From Alphaproteobacteria bacterium (GTDB taxonomy: Bacteria > Pseudomonadota > Alphaproteobacteria > JACAEB01), in NCBI GenBank assembly GCA_024236075.1, contig JACKLE010000014.1, positions 1 to 37,645 of the forward strand: DNA of 37,645 nt, written 5' to 3'. The translations under genes were made by a program, and so were the position numbers. The notes under the pieces were generated by a model. It searched no databases, was not told the DNA's origin, and saw nothing but the letters and a program-made list of their open reading frames with translations. Shown piece by piece: positions 24,930 to 33,335 of the stretch (position 1 is the stretch's first letter; every line of letters starts with the position of its first letter).

Positions 24930-25147
24930 GATTGCGTCGGACCTCAGCCTTTCCGCGGCCGGGCGCCAGGCCGCCCGTGGGCCCATAGGGGCACACCCGC
25001 GGTTAAGGCACAGTTTGCGCTGTAGCCGAGGTCACACCGCGCGGCGTTAGGCGTGGCGCGGAACCGCCGCCCTTCCCAGTTGGTTGTTTGTTAACCGGCA
25101 AAGCGAGGCGGACCTCCCGCCCGCCGTCACCGACAGGGGACAGCACC

Positions 25148-25732
25148 ATGCGCGGGCTCATTTCGTTTCTTGGCATCCTTCGCAACATGGCGGCCCAAGG
25201 CGGCGGCAAGATGGGGCTCCTGGTGGCCCTCCTCACGCTCGCGATCGCCGTCGCCCCCTATATGGATCGGGCAAAGGTCGAAGCCGACCTCGCCAAGGCG
25301 GGCAGCTTCCTCGGCGTGGAGCTCGACAAGGCCATGGTCCTCGGAGGCGAGGGCCTGGAGGCGGCGTCGGAGGGGTTCGACCGCTTCCTTGCATGGGCCG
25401 GCAGCCAGGACGACGAGGTCCGTGCGGTTCGTACCTGGTCGGCGGACAAGCTCGAACGGCTCGCGGGCGCCCTGCGCGCCGAGCCGCAGCCCGCGACGGC
25501 CGCCACGTCCGACGCGACGCCCGTGCCGGCGCCCAAGCCCTTCGCCTCGATCGATGCCGCGGATGCCGTGCGCATGGGCGTCTCGATCCCGCTGAGCGAG
25601 GAGGAAACCATCGCCCTCATTTCGCTCGCGCAGACCATGGGCCCCGAAACCTTTCTCGCCTCTCAGGGCCTGGCGCTCCTGAACGCGGGCGACGGCCCGG
25701 GCGCCGTCAGCGCCTTCCGGGCCGCGCTCTAA
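25148..25732 (+). CDS. Tandem paralogue 1: membrane protein with lysozyme-C-lobe-like tail
   Basis: This 194-residue protein is unfamiliar. It has a short amphipathic start, one membrane helix (about 22-38) ending in the PYMD signature at 37-40, a Lys/Ala/Asp-rich segment, an Ala-rich helix region (about 50-115), a Pro/Thr/Ala linker (about 120-138), and a conserved tail (140-194) with IPLSEEETIALISLAQTMG then LNAGDGPGAVSAFR. The tail resembles the C-terminal lobe of GH24 lysozymes, but there is no catalytic Glu-Asp-Thr lobe. AGGGGA lies seven bases before the ATG. It is the first of three tandem relatives. Function unknown. Confidence 0.75.
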   Translation: MRGLISFLGILRNMAAQGGGKMGLLVALLTLAIAVAPYMDRAKVEADLAKAGSFLGVELDKAMVLGGEGLEAASEGFDRFLAWAGSQDDEVRAVRTWSADKLERLAGALRAEPQPATAATSDATPVPAPKPFASIDAADAVRMGVSIPLSEEETIALISLAQTMGPETFLASQGLALLNAGDGPGAVSAFRAAL

Positions 25733-25999
25733 AACGCTCCGGGCCCGGAGCCAGGCGGGACATTTCGATGATCCTTGACCGGATGAGTGCAGGTCACCCG
25801 ATCCGGGCGTGAAAGCCCGCACCCTGACGCTCAGGGCAGCGCCGCAAGCGATGAGGATCCTTCGATCGGATTAATTCGTTGAAAGCGGCGACCGCATTCG
25901 CTCGCCGAGAACGATGCCCGCGCTAGATGGGAGTTTGGGGCGAGTCGGAGTTGCCGCGGATCGCATAGCGGAGGCGTGGCAAAGCTCGGAACCTGCGCC

Positions 26000-26578
26000 A
26001 TGCGTGGCAAGATCGCCGAAGGAATTTGGTCGACGCCGACGCACAGGCGGCCGGGAGCGCTCGGTCATGTCGCGGTCGCCTTCGCCGTGGTCGTCGCGTT
26101 GACGCCCTATCTGAACGGCAAGCGGATCGTGGCAGACCTCGGCCAAGCGCGCGCGTTCGCCGAGACGCATCGCGACGAGATCCGCGCGATCGAGCGGCGA
26201 CTCGCGAAGGTGGCATCGAATGCGTATGGGCACGCTGTCGATTGGCTGGCCGAGGCAGGCCGGAACACGAGCGCGGCTCGAGCGAGCGCCGCAGAAGGCC
26301 TCGAGGCTCTTGCCCTGCGCCTGACGGGCGCCCAGCGGGAGCCCGTCATCTACCGGCCCCGTCCTGCACCCGGTCCGTTCGAGCGCGACGCGGCGGTCGC
26401 TGCCGTGCGCAACGGCGTCACCGTGCCCCTACGCCAGGAGGAGAGGCTGGCGCTGATCGCCGTGGCGCAGTCGATGGGACCCGAGACGTTTCTGGCGTCC
26501 AAAGGATTGAAGCGGCTCAACGAAGGCAATGCTCCGGGTGCCCTCGCTGCGTTCCGCGATGCGCTCGAACCCAAGTGA
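26000..26578 (+). CDS. Tandem paralogue 2: membrane protein with lysozyme-C-lobe-like tail
   Basis: This 192-residue protein matches paralogue 1 in order and length: short N-terminus, membrane helix (about 20-35) ending in PYLN at 36-39 followed by GKRIVADLG, a helical mid-region, a Pro/Arg linker, and a tail (135-192) with VPLRQEERLALIAVAQSMG and LNEGNAPGALAAFR. By hand, 36 of 55 tail positions are identical to paralogue 1, whereas the middle is diverged. I chose the ATG at 26000 because it aligns with paralogue 1 (both begin MRG after a C-rich CC stretch); a GTG at 25976 is possible. Confidence 0.72.
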   Translation: MRGKIAEGIWSTPTHRRPGALGHVAVAFAVVVALTPYLNGKRIVADLGQARAFAETHRDEIRAIERRLAKVASNAYGHAVDWLAEAGRNTSAARASAAEGLEALALRLTGAQREPVIYRPRPAPGPFERDAAVAAVRNGVTVPLRQEERLALIAVAQSMGPETFLASKGLKRLNEGNAPGALAAFRDALEPK

Positions 26579-26668
26579 GGGCAAGAGCTCCGGAGCGGTG
26601 CCGCCGCGTGAGACCCACGATCGGCCGGCGTCTTCGAGCGATGCTCGGAGTCAGCAGGAGCAATGCCA

Positions 26669-26968
26669 ATGGCCCTCATCAACGCTCTTCTCAACGTGCT
26701 CGGAACCATGCTGCGCCTGGGGCGCAATCCCGACGGGACCGGCGGGCTGCGGACCAGCCACCTCGTCATCGCCTGCGCCGTCGCTCTCGCCCTTTCGCCA
26801 TACCTCGACACCTCCAAGATGAAGGCGGATGCCGACAAGCTCGCGACCTTCACGGCGGGGTATTCGGACGATGCCGAAGCGGCCGGCCAATGGGTCGCAG
26901 GCGCAACCGCCACCATGCTGGCGACGATCTCGACGATACTCAAGCCCAAGGACGAGGAGCAGTCCTAG
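26669..26968 (+). CDS. Tandem paralogue 3: short membrane protein lacking the tail
   Basis: This 99-residue protein keeps the shared membrane part: a hydrophobic N-terminal helix (about 2-16), a Gly-rich turn, a second helix (about 31-43), then PYLD at 44-47 and SKMKADADKL, equivalent to the PYMD/PYLN-K-x-x-AD block of the other two. It ends in a Lys/Asp/Glu tail instead of the lysozyme-like domain. AGGAG eight bases before the ATG at 26669 favours it over the ATG at 26663. Its TAG overlaps the TAG of the convergent DUF817 gene (CTAG). Confidence 0.7.
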   Translation: MALINALLNVLGTMLRLGRNPDGTGGLRTSHLVIACAVALALSPYLDTSKMKADADKLATFTAGYSDDAEAAGQWVAGATATMLATISTILKPKDEEQS

Positions 26969-27888
26969 ACCCGCCGACGCACCGGCGGCGAGACCGAAAT
27001 CGGCCCGTGCGCTTCCCGCGCCGGCGCCTCCTCGCGTCGGTTGACGAGGCAGACGAGCGTGTAGCTGATGACGAGTAGGAGGTACCAGGAGCCGAGCTTC
27101 GCGACGGAGACGGGCGTCCAGTCCTCCGCCTGCTGCGGATATCGCCAGGCATTCGCGAAGGTCCCGACATTTTCGGCCAGCCATATGAAGAGTGCCGTCA
27201 GGCCGCACGCCACGAGGAGGGGCATGCGCCGCCAGCTCTTCCAGACCCGGAAATGAACGCTTGCGCGCCCGAACACGAGCACCGTCGCGCCGAACAGCGC
27301 GAGGCGCAGGTCCGGCACAAAATGATGCGTATAGAAATTGGCATAGATCGCCAGCGACAGGAGCCCCAGCGGCACGAGCCCCGGATGGCGCGCGAAGCGG
27401 AAGTCGAAGAGGCGCCATACCCGTGCGATATAGCTGCCCACCGACGCGTACATGAAGCCCGAGAAGAGCGGCACGTCGGCGATCCTGAGCGCGCCCGGCT
27501 CGGGATAGGTCCAGGATCCGACCGAGGTCTTGAAGATCTCCATCAGCGTGCCGACGACATGGAAGAGGACGATGACCTTCGCCTCGTCGATCGTCTCGAG
27601 CCGGAAGGCAAGCATGGCGATCTGGATGGCCAACGCCGCGACGACAAGAAAATCGTACCGCGCGAGCGGCGCATCCTTCGGATAGAGGTAGTGCGTGCCG
27701 AGGAGAAGAGCCAGCATCGCCGCCCCGAAGAGGCAGGCCCAGGCCTGCTTGATCCCGAAGCGGAGGAACTCGTAGATCCACGCCGTCCAGCGCCGGCGCG
27801 CCGCGCGCTCCCCTAACGCACGCTCGGCTTCGATGAAGCGGGCGAGCGGCGCCCAGTTGGACGCCGCGCTGCCCAATCTTTCCCGCAT
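26965..27888 (-). CDS. DUF817 multi-pass membrane protein
   Basis: This 307-residue protein has about eight hydrophobic helices and the DUF817 patterns FGIKQAWACLFGA, a conserved YPKDAPLARYDFLV, the FHVVGTLMEIFKTSVGSWTYPEP block, and VPLFSGFMYASVGSYIAR. Homologues include Bacillus YoaT; no biochemical function is known to me. The start at 27888 follows a GGAGGAGGGG ribosome binding site. It lies 110 bp downstream of rarA on the same strand and shows no other linkage. Confidence 0.88.
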   Translation of the reverse strand: MRERLGSAASNWAPLARFIEAERALGERAARRRWTAWIYEFLRFGIKQAWACLFGAAMLALLLGTHYLYPKDAPLARYDFLVVAALAIQIAMLAFRLETIDEAKVIVLFHVVGTLMEIFKTSVGSWTYPEPGALRIADVPLFSGFMYASVGSYIARVWRLFDFRFARHPGLVPLGLLSLAIYANFYTHHFVPDLRLALFGATVLVFGRASVHFRVWKSWRRMPLLVACGLTALFIWLAENVGTFANAWRYPQQAEDWTPVSVAKLGSWYLLLVISYTLVCLVNRREEAPAREAHGPISVSPPVRRRV

Positions 27889-27998
27889 GTCCCCTCCTCC
27901 GCCCGGCGCGCCCTCGCGCCCGTCCCAGCCCATGAGGGACGACGATCGGGCCGAACTTGTGGCGAAAGCAGCGCCGCTTTCGGGCTCCCCCGCCCCGG

Positions 27999-29297
27999 TC
28001 AGCCCTTCTCCTCACGCTTCGCCTTGAGCTGCGCCAGGCGCTCGCGAATGCGCGCCTCGACGCCGCGATCGGTCGGCGCATAGAACGCCCGCCGCGCCAT
28101 GCCGTCGGGAAAATAGGCCTGTCCCGAAACGGCGTCGGCCGCATCGTGATCGTATTCGTAGCCGGCGCCGTAACCGAGCGTCTTCATCAATCGCGTGGGC
28201 GCGTTGAGGATGTGCTTGGGCGGCATCAGCGATCCCGTCTCGCGCGCTGCGGCACGCGCCGCGCCGAGCGCCTTGTAGAGCGCGTTCGATTTCGGCGCGA
28301 GAGCGAGATAGACGACCGCCTGGGCGAGGGCAAGCTCGCCCTCGGGACTGCCGAGCTGCTCGTAGCTCGCGCGGGCGGCGACCGTGATGGGCAGAGCCTG
28401 CGGATCGGCGAGCCCGACATCCTCGGTCGCCATGCGCTCCATGCGCCGCGCGATGTAGAGCGGGTCCTCGCCGCCCTCCAGCATGCGCGCGAACCAGTAG
28501 AGGCTCGCATCCGGGTCCGAGCCGCGCACGGATTTATGCAGTGCACTGATGAGATTGTAGTGGCCCTCCTGGCTCTTGTCGTAGAGCGGCGCACGGCGTT
28601 GGACGGCCGCAAGCAGCGCCGCCTCGTCGAGCGAGGCCCCCTCGTGCGCGAAAAGCTCCTCGGCCATGGCGAGCAGATAGCGCCCGTCGCCGTCCGCGAG
28701 GCGCTTCAGCAGTCCCCTCGCTTCGCCCGTCACCGGCAAAGCCCTGCCGACGAAAGCCTCCGCCCGCTGAAGAAGCGTCTCGAGATGGGTCTCCTCCAGG
28801 CGATTGAGCACCACGACCTGGGCGCGCGAGAGAAGAGCGCCGTTGAGCTCGAAGGAGGGATTCTCCGTGGTCGCGCCGACGAGCGTCACCGTCCCGTCCT
28901 CGACCACCGGCAGGAAACCGTCCTGCTGGGCGCGGTTGAAGCGATGGATCTCGTCGACGAAGAGCAGCGTGCCCCGGCCGGTCTGGCGGCGCGCGCGCGC
29001 GGCCTCGAAGACCTTCTTCAGATCCGCGACGCCGGAGAAGATCGCCGAGATCTGCACGAATTCGAGGTCGACCGTATCGGCGAGAAGTCGCGCGATCGTC
29101 GTCTTTCCGGTTCCGGGCGGCCCCCAAAGGATGAGCGAGCCGAGGCGCCGCGCCTTCAGCATGCGCCCGATGGGACCCTCCGGGCCCAGTACGTGCGCCT
29201 GGCCGACGACCTCCTCGAGGCTTTTCGGGCGCAGGCGGTCGGCAAGCGGACGAGGCGCGCCTTCGTCGAGACCGGCGGCCTCGAAGAGGCTCGTCAC
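27999..29297 (-). CDS. rarA: RarA/MgsA replication-associated recombination ATPase
   Basis: The 432-residue AAA+ protein has Walker A GPPGTGKT at 59-66, Walker B TLLFVDEIHRFN, sensor ATTENPSFE, and the C-terminal MgsA tetramerisation domain with PPKHILNAPTRLMK and YPxDM-like FPDGMARRAFY. RarA acts at stalled forks with the SSB/DNA replication machinery. It starts at an ATGA overlap with the degQ stop. Length fits the family. Confidence 0.96.
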   Translation of the reverse strand: MTSLFEAAGLDEGAPRPLADRLRPKSLEEVVGQAHVLGPEGPIGRMLKARRLGSLILWGPPGTGKTTIARLLADTVDLEFVQISAIFSGVADLKKVFEAARARRQTGRGTLLFVDEIHRFNRAQQDGFLPVVEDGTVTLVGATTENPSFELNGALLSRAQVVVLNRLEETHLETLLQRAEAFVGRALPVTGEARGLLKRLADGDGRYLLAMAEELFAHEGASLDEAALLAAVQRRAPLYDKSQEGHYNLISALHKSVRGSDPDASLYWFARMLEGGEDPLYIARRMERMATEDVGLADPQALPITVAARASYEQLGSPEGELALAQAVVYLALAPKSNALYKALGAARAAARETGSLMPPKHILNAPTRLMKTLGYGAGYEYDHDAADAVSGQAYFPDGMARRAFYAPTDRGVEARIRERLAQLKAKREEKG

Positions 29298-30697
29298 AGG
29301 CGAACCTGGAAGCGGCTGAGCTGGCCGCCCCTTGAGATCACGATGTCCCAGTAGCGCGTCTCCTTCGCTACCGCAGCCTTGGCGTCCGCGACCGATTCGA
29401 TGTCCTCGCCGTTGATCGAGACGAGTATGTCGCCGGGCGCCACGGTCCGCGCGGCGAACGCGTCGGCCGCGATCTTGGTGACGATGACGCCCTTCTGGCC
29501 CTGCGGTATTCCGAGCTCCTCGGCGAGCGCCGGAGAGAGGTTCGCGATCGTCGCGCCGTTCAGGGGCTCGCGCCCGTCGAGCTTGGTCTCGTTGCGAGGC
29601 GGCACCTCTGGCGGCGCCTCGAGCGCGAGATCGACGGTGCGAATCTCGCCCCCGTGACGAAATACCACCGGCACGGCGCCGCCCGTCTTCATGACCGCGA
29701 GGCGATAGCGAAGGGCCTCCGGGTCCTGAACGTCGAATCCGTTCACGGAGAGAATGAGGTCGCCGGTCCTGATCCCGGCCTTCGCCGCCGGGCTTTCGGG
29801 CGTCACCTCCTTCACGAGGACGCCCTCGGGCCGCGCGAGACCGAGCGAGGCGGCGATGTCGGCGCTGACGCCTTGCGTCTCGGCGCCGAGCCAGGGGCGC
29901 ACGATGCGCCCGTTGCTGAGCGCCGAGTCGACGACGAGGCGCACCATGTTCGCCGGGATCGCGAAGCCGATGCCGTTCGAGCCGCCCGACCGCGAATAGA
30001 TCGCCGAGTTGATCCCGACGAGGTGCCCGTCGGCGGTCACGAGCGCGCCGCCCGAATTGCCCGGATTGATGGCCGCGTCCGTCTGGATGAAGAAGCGGTA
30101 GTCCGCGACGCCCACCTGCGTGCGGGCGAGCGCGGAGACGATGCCGCTCGTCACCGTCTGGCCGACGCCGAAGGGATTGCCTATGGCGAGGACGACGTCG
30201 CCGACCTCGAGCGCGTCCGAATCGGCGAAGGCGAGCGCGGGCAGCTTCTCCTTGCCCGGATCGATACGCAGCACCGCGAGGTCGGTGCGCTCGTCCGCGA
30301 GCACGAGCTTGGCGTCGAACTCGCGCCGGTCGGCGAGCACGACCTTCAGCTCCTCCGCCCCCTGAATGACGTGGTTGTTCGTGACGACGACGCCGTCCTC
30401 GCGCACCACGACGCCCGAGCCGAGCGAGTTCTCGACCCGCTCGCGCGGCATGCCGAACATGCCGTCGCCGAAGAGGCGCCCGAAAAAGGGATCGTCCGCG
30501 AAAGGCGAGCGGAAGCTCGTCACCACCGTATGGCGGGCATAGACGTTGACGACCGAGGGAGCGCTCGCCTTGACCGTGGGGGCGAAGGTGGCGCGCAGCT
30601 CGGCACCGGTCTGCGGCACGAAGGGCGCGGCGCCGAAGGCAAGGCCCGGACCGCAGGCGACAGCCAGGACGGCCAAAACGAGACGCGAGGATTTCAT
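29294..30697 (-). CDS. DegQ/HtrA-type periplasmic serine protease
   Basis: This 467-residue exported protease has a signal peptide (hydrophobic core about 5-20), a trypsin-like domain with catalytic His109 (NNHVI), Asp139 (RTDLAVL) and Ser215 (GNSGG), and two PDZ domains (about 260-345 and 375-460). It degrades misfolded envelope proteins. The ATG at 30697 has GGGAG five bases upstream; an ATG at 30709 is less well placed. It is transcribed between rplQ and rarA and its TGA overlaps the rarA ATG. Confidence 0.95.
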   Translation of the reverse strand: MKSSRLVLAVLAVACGPGLAFGAAPFVPQTGAELRATFAPTVKASAPSVVNVYARHTVVTSFRSPFADDPFFGRLFGDGMFGMPRERVENSLGSGVVVREDGVVVTNNHVIQGAEELKVVLADRREFDAKLVLADERTDLAVLRIDPGKEKLPALAFADSDALEVGDVVLAIGNPFGVGQTVTSGIVSALARTQVGVADYRFFIQTDAAINPGNSGGALVTADGHLVGINSAIYSRSGGSNGIGFAIPANMVRLVVDSALSNGRIVRPWLGAETQGVSADIAASLGLARPEGVLVKEVTPESPAAKAGIRTGDLILSVNGFDVQDPEALRYRLAVMKTGGAVPVVFRHGGEIRTVDLALEAPPEVPPRNETKLDGREPLNGATIANLSPALAEELGIPQGQKGVIVTKIAADAFAARTVAPGDILVSINGEDIESVADAKAAVAKETRYWDIVISRGGQLSRFQVRL

Positions 30698-30807
30698 GCT
30701 GGCTCCCATGCCGGTTGTGCTGGCGATGGGAGCGATTTTGCGGCCGCAGGTGGCGTTTTCAAGGCGGCTTTTCGGGGAGCCCGCGCGAAGCCGCGGAGGG
30801 ACCGCCC

Positions 30808-31230
30808 CTATTCCTCGTCTTCCTCGGCGCGCTCCTCGGCCGTCGGGCCGCTGTCGGTGCCCTTGGCATCGACATCCCTGTCGACGAACTCGATGAAGGC
30901 CATGGGCGCGGCGTCGCCGGTGCGGAAGCCGGCCTTGAGGACACGGGTATAGCCGCCCGAGCGCGCGGCATAGCGCGGCGCGAGCACGCCGAACAGCTTC
31001 TCCACGATCCCGCGGTCGCCCAGGATCGACACCGCGCGCCGGCGCGCGGCGAGGTTGCCCTGCTTGCCGAGCGTCACGAGGCTCTCGACATAGGGGCGCA
31101 GGTCCTTGGCCTTCGGCAGCGTCGTCTTGATCTGCTCATGCTTGATGAGCGAGGCGGCGAGGTTGGCCAGAAGCGCCCGCCTGTGGCCCACCGAGCGCGA
31201 GAAGCGCCGTCCGGCAAATCCGTGCCGCAT
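30808..31230 (-). CDS. rplQ: 50S ribosomal protein L17
   Basis: The 140-residue product begins with the canonical MRHG and contains the conserved NLAASLIKHEQIKTTLPKAK. An acidic tail (last 25 residues) extends beyond the E. coli protein, as commonly in alphaproteobacteria. L17 binds 23S rRNA near the exit tunnel. It ends the alpha operon, 12 bp after rpoA. A weak GC-rich hairpin follows, without a T-run, so read-through into degQ is possible. Confidence 0.98.
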   Translation of the reverse strand: MRHGFAGRRFSRSVGHRRALLANLAASLIKHEQIKTTLPKAKDLRPYVESLVTLGKQGNLAARRRAVSILGDRGIVEKLFGVLAPRYAARSGGYTRVLKAGFRTGDAAPMAFIEFVDRDVDAKGTDSGPTAEERAEEDEE

Positions 31231-31242
31231 GGAAAATCCCCC

Positions 31243-32259
31243 TTAGAACTGCTCTTCGAGCCGGCGCGCCAGCTCCTCGATGTTGTCCGGCGGCCAATTC
31301 GGCACTTCCATGCCGAGGTGGAGGCCCATCTGCGCGAGGACCTCCTTGATCTCGTTCAGAGACTTCCGGCCGAAATTCGGCGTGCGGAGCATCTCGGCTT
31401 CCGACTTCTGGATGAGGTCGCCGATATAGACGATGTTGTCGTTCTTGAGACAGTTCGCCGAGCGCACCGAGAGCTCGAGCTCGTCGACCTTCTTGAGGAG
31501 GATCGGATTGAAGGCGAGCTCGGGCGTCGATTCCGCGGCGCGCGCGATCTGCGGCTCCTCGAAATTGATGAAGACCTGAAGCTGGTCCTGGAGAATGCGG
31601 GCGGCATAGGCGACCGCGTTCTCCGGGCTGATGGCGCCGTTCGTCTCGACGGTCATGGTGAGCTTGTCGTAGTCGAGGATCTGCCCCTCGCGGGTGTTCT
31701 CGACCTTGTAGGAGACGCGCTTCACGGGGCCGTAGAGCGCATCGACCGGGATGAGGCCGATGGGCGCGTCTTCCGGCCGGTTGCGGTCGGCGGGCACATA
31801 GCCCTTGCCGGTCTCGACCGTGAACTCCATGCGGATCGAGGCGCCCTTGTCGAGCGTGCAGATCACGTGCTTGGGGTTCAGGACCTCGATGTCCGAGACG
31901 GTCTGGATCTGGCCCGCCGTCACCTCGCCCGGACCTTCCGCGCGCAGCGTCAGACGCTTGGGCCCGTCGCCCTGCATCTTGAGCTCGATCGCCTTGATGT
32001 TGAGGACGATGTCGGTCACGTCCTCGCGCACGCCCTGGATCGAGGAGAACTCGTGCAGCACGCCGTCGATGTGGACGGCCGTGATCGCCGCGCCGTGGAG
32101 CGACGACAGGAGGACGCGGCGCAGGCTGTTGCCCAGCGTGAGGCCGAAGCCGCGCTCAAGGGGCTCGGCCACCAGCGTCGCGTTGCGCTGGGGGTCGTGG
32201 CCCTGTTCGACCTGAAGCTTCACGGGCTTGATGAGGTCTTGCCAGTTCTTCTGGATCAC
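31243..32259 (-). CDS. rpoA: RNA polymerase alpha subunit
   Basis: The 338-residue protein has the N-terminal dimerisation and beta/beta' contact domain (about 1-230), a linker, and the C-terminal helix-hairpin domain (about 250-320) with RTPNFGRKSLNEIKEVL. A GTG at 32259 is chosen: GAGG lies nine bases upstream and the resulting MIQKNWQDLIKP matches the alphaproteobacterial start. A GTG nine bases further upstream abuts the same GAGG and is unlikely. The 110-bp gap to rpsK holds no gene. Confidence 0.98.
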   Translation of the reverse strand: MIQKNWQDLIKPVKLQVEQGHDPQRNATLVAEPLERGFGLTLGNSLRRVLLSSLHGAAITAVHIDGVLHEFSSIQGVREDVTDIVLNIKAIELKMQGDGPKRLTLRAEGPGEVTAGQIQTVSDIEVLNPKHVICTLDKGASIRMEFTVETGKGYVPADRNRPEDAPIGLIPVDALYGPVKRVSYKVENTREGQILDYDKLTMTVETNGAISPENAVAYAARILQDQLQVFINFEEPQIARAAESTPELAFNPILLKKVDELELSVRSANCLKNDNIVYIGDLIQKSEAEMLRTPNFGRKSLNEIKEVLAQMGLHLGMEVPNWPPDNIEELARRLEEQF

Positions 32260-32376
32260 GTGCTGCACCCTCGTGCTTGCCTTTCCGGACCGGGCCGCCC
32301 CTCGCGGGCGCCGCCCTCTGGTCCTCGATAAGGCCGTCGCGCCCCGATGGCGCAGGCGGCGGTTGTCCAGTACGCC

Positions 32377-32766
32377 TCAGACGCGCCGGCGCTTCGGCGG
32401 CCGGCAGCCATTGTGCGGAATGGGCGTCACGTCGCGAATGGTGGTGATCTGAAAGCCCACGGACTGAAGCGCGCGCAGGGCCGATTCGCGGCCCGAGCCC
32501 GGGCCGCGGACCTGGACCTCGAGCGTCTTGACGCCGTGCTCCATGGCCTTGCGGCCGGCATCCTCGGCGGCGACCTGGGCGGCGAAGGGCGTCGATTTGC
32601 GCGAGCCCTTGAATCCCATCGTGCCGGCCGACGACCAGGCGATCGCGTTCCCTTGCGCGTCCGTGATCGTGATCATGGTGTTGTTGAAGGAGGCGTTCAC
32701 GTGCGCCACCCCCGCCGTGATGTTCTTGCGCTCCTTGCGGCGCGCGCGGACCCGTTCCTTGGCCAT
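32377..32766 (-). CDS. rpsK: 30S ribosomal protein S11
   Basis: This 129-residue protein shows the S11 pattern NITAGVAHVNASFNNTMIT and ends with the classical HNGCRPPKRRRV. S11 forms part of the platform of the small subunit near the mRNA exit. ATG at 32766 is preceded by GAGG; a TTG six bases upstream is not needed. It lies 66 bp after rpsM. Confidence 0.98.
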   Translation of the reverse strand: MAKERVRARRKERKNITAGVAHVNASFNNTMITITDAQGNAIAWSSAGTMGFKGSRKSTPFAAQVAAEDAGRKAMEHGVKTLEVQVRGPGSGRESALRALQSVGFQITTIRDVTPIPHNGCRPPKRRRV

Positions 32767-32832
32767 GGGCAATCCTCGAATGCTCGTGCGATGTTCTCAA
32801 AACTGCCCGGCGACGCGGCGGGGCCCCTCGTC

Positions 32833-33201
32833 CTACTTCTTCTTGCCGGCAATGGCCCGCGCCGGGCCCTTGCGCGTGCGCGCGTTCGTGTGCGTGCGCT
32901 GGCCGCGCACCGGCAGACCGCGGCGGTGGCGGAGGCCGCGATAGCAGCCGAGATCCATGAGGCGCTTGATATTCATCGACACGTCGCGGCGCAGATCGCC
33001 TTCGACGACATAGTCGCGGTCGATCGTCTCGCGGATCTGGATGACCTCGGAGTCGGTCAGCTCGTGCACACGCCGCTCGCGCGGGATGCCGACCTTCTCG
33101 CAGATCTCCTTGGCGGTCGCGGGACCGATGCCGTGGATGTAGCGGAGGGCGATCTCGACCCGCTTGTTCGTCGGAATGTTCACACCGGCAATACGGGCCA
33201 C
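32833..33201 (-). CDS. rpsM: 30S ribosomal protein S13
   Basis: The 122-residue product has the S13 start ARIAGVNIP, the helix-two-turn-helix region, and the basic C-terminal tail with RGQRTHTNARTRKGP that contacts P-site tRNA. It starts at GTG (33201) with AGGAG upstream. A strong sigma-70 promoter about 135 bp upstream starts the alpha operon here, separate from the spc operon. The leader has a small GCAACC/GGTTGC hairpin at 33239-33257. Confidence 0.98.
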   Translation of the reverse strand: MARIAGVNIPTNKRVEIALRYIHGIGPATAKEICEKVGIPRERRVHELTDSEVIQIRETIDRDYVVEGDLRRDVSMNIKRLMDLGCYRGLRHRRGLPVRGQRTHTNARTRKGPARAIAGKKK

Positions 33202-33335
33202 GTCAGCTCTCCTGGCTCGGCGAAGACAAAAACTGGGCGCAACCGGAATGGGGTTGCACGCGCCGGGGACCCGGCCAGCGCCCTCTGCGCCGCCTCGGAC
33301 GATCCGACGACTGCAACCCTGTCGTGAGGCGCGGG

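Noticed and set aside
25148..26968. Prophage lysis cassette (holin plus endolysin)
   Set aside because: The tails resemble a lysozyme lobe, but no catalytic lobe, spanin, integrase, att site or other phage gene lies nearby, so a functional lysis module is not supported.
30710..30807. GC-rich hairpin between rplQ and degQ as a terminator
   Set aside because: The stem is imperfect and is followed by GAAAAG, not a T-run, on the transcribed strand. I cannot support it as an intrinsic terminator.
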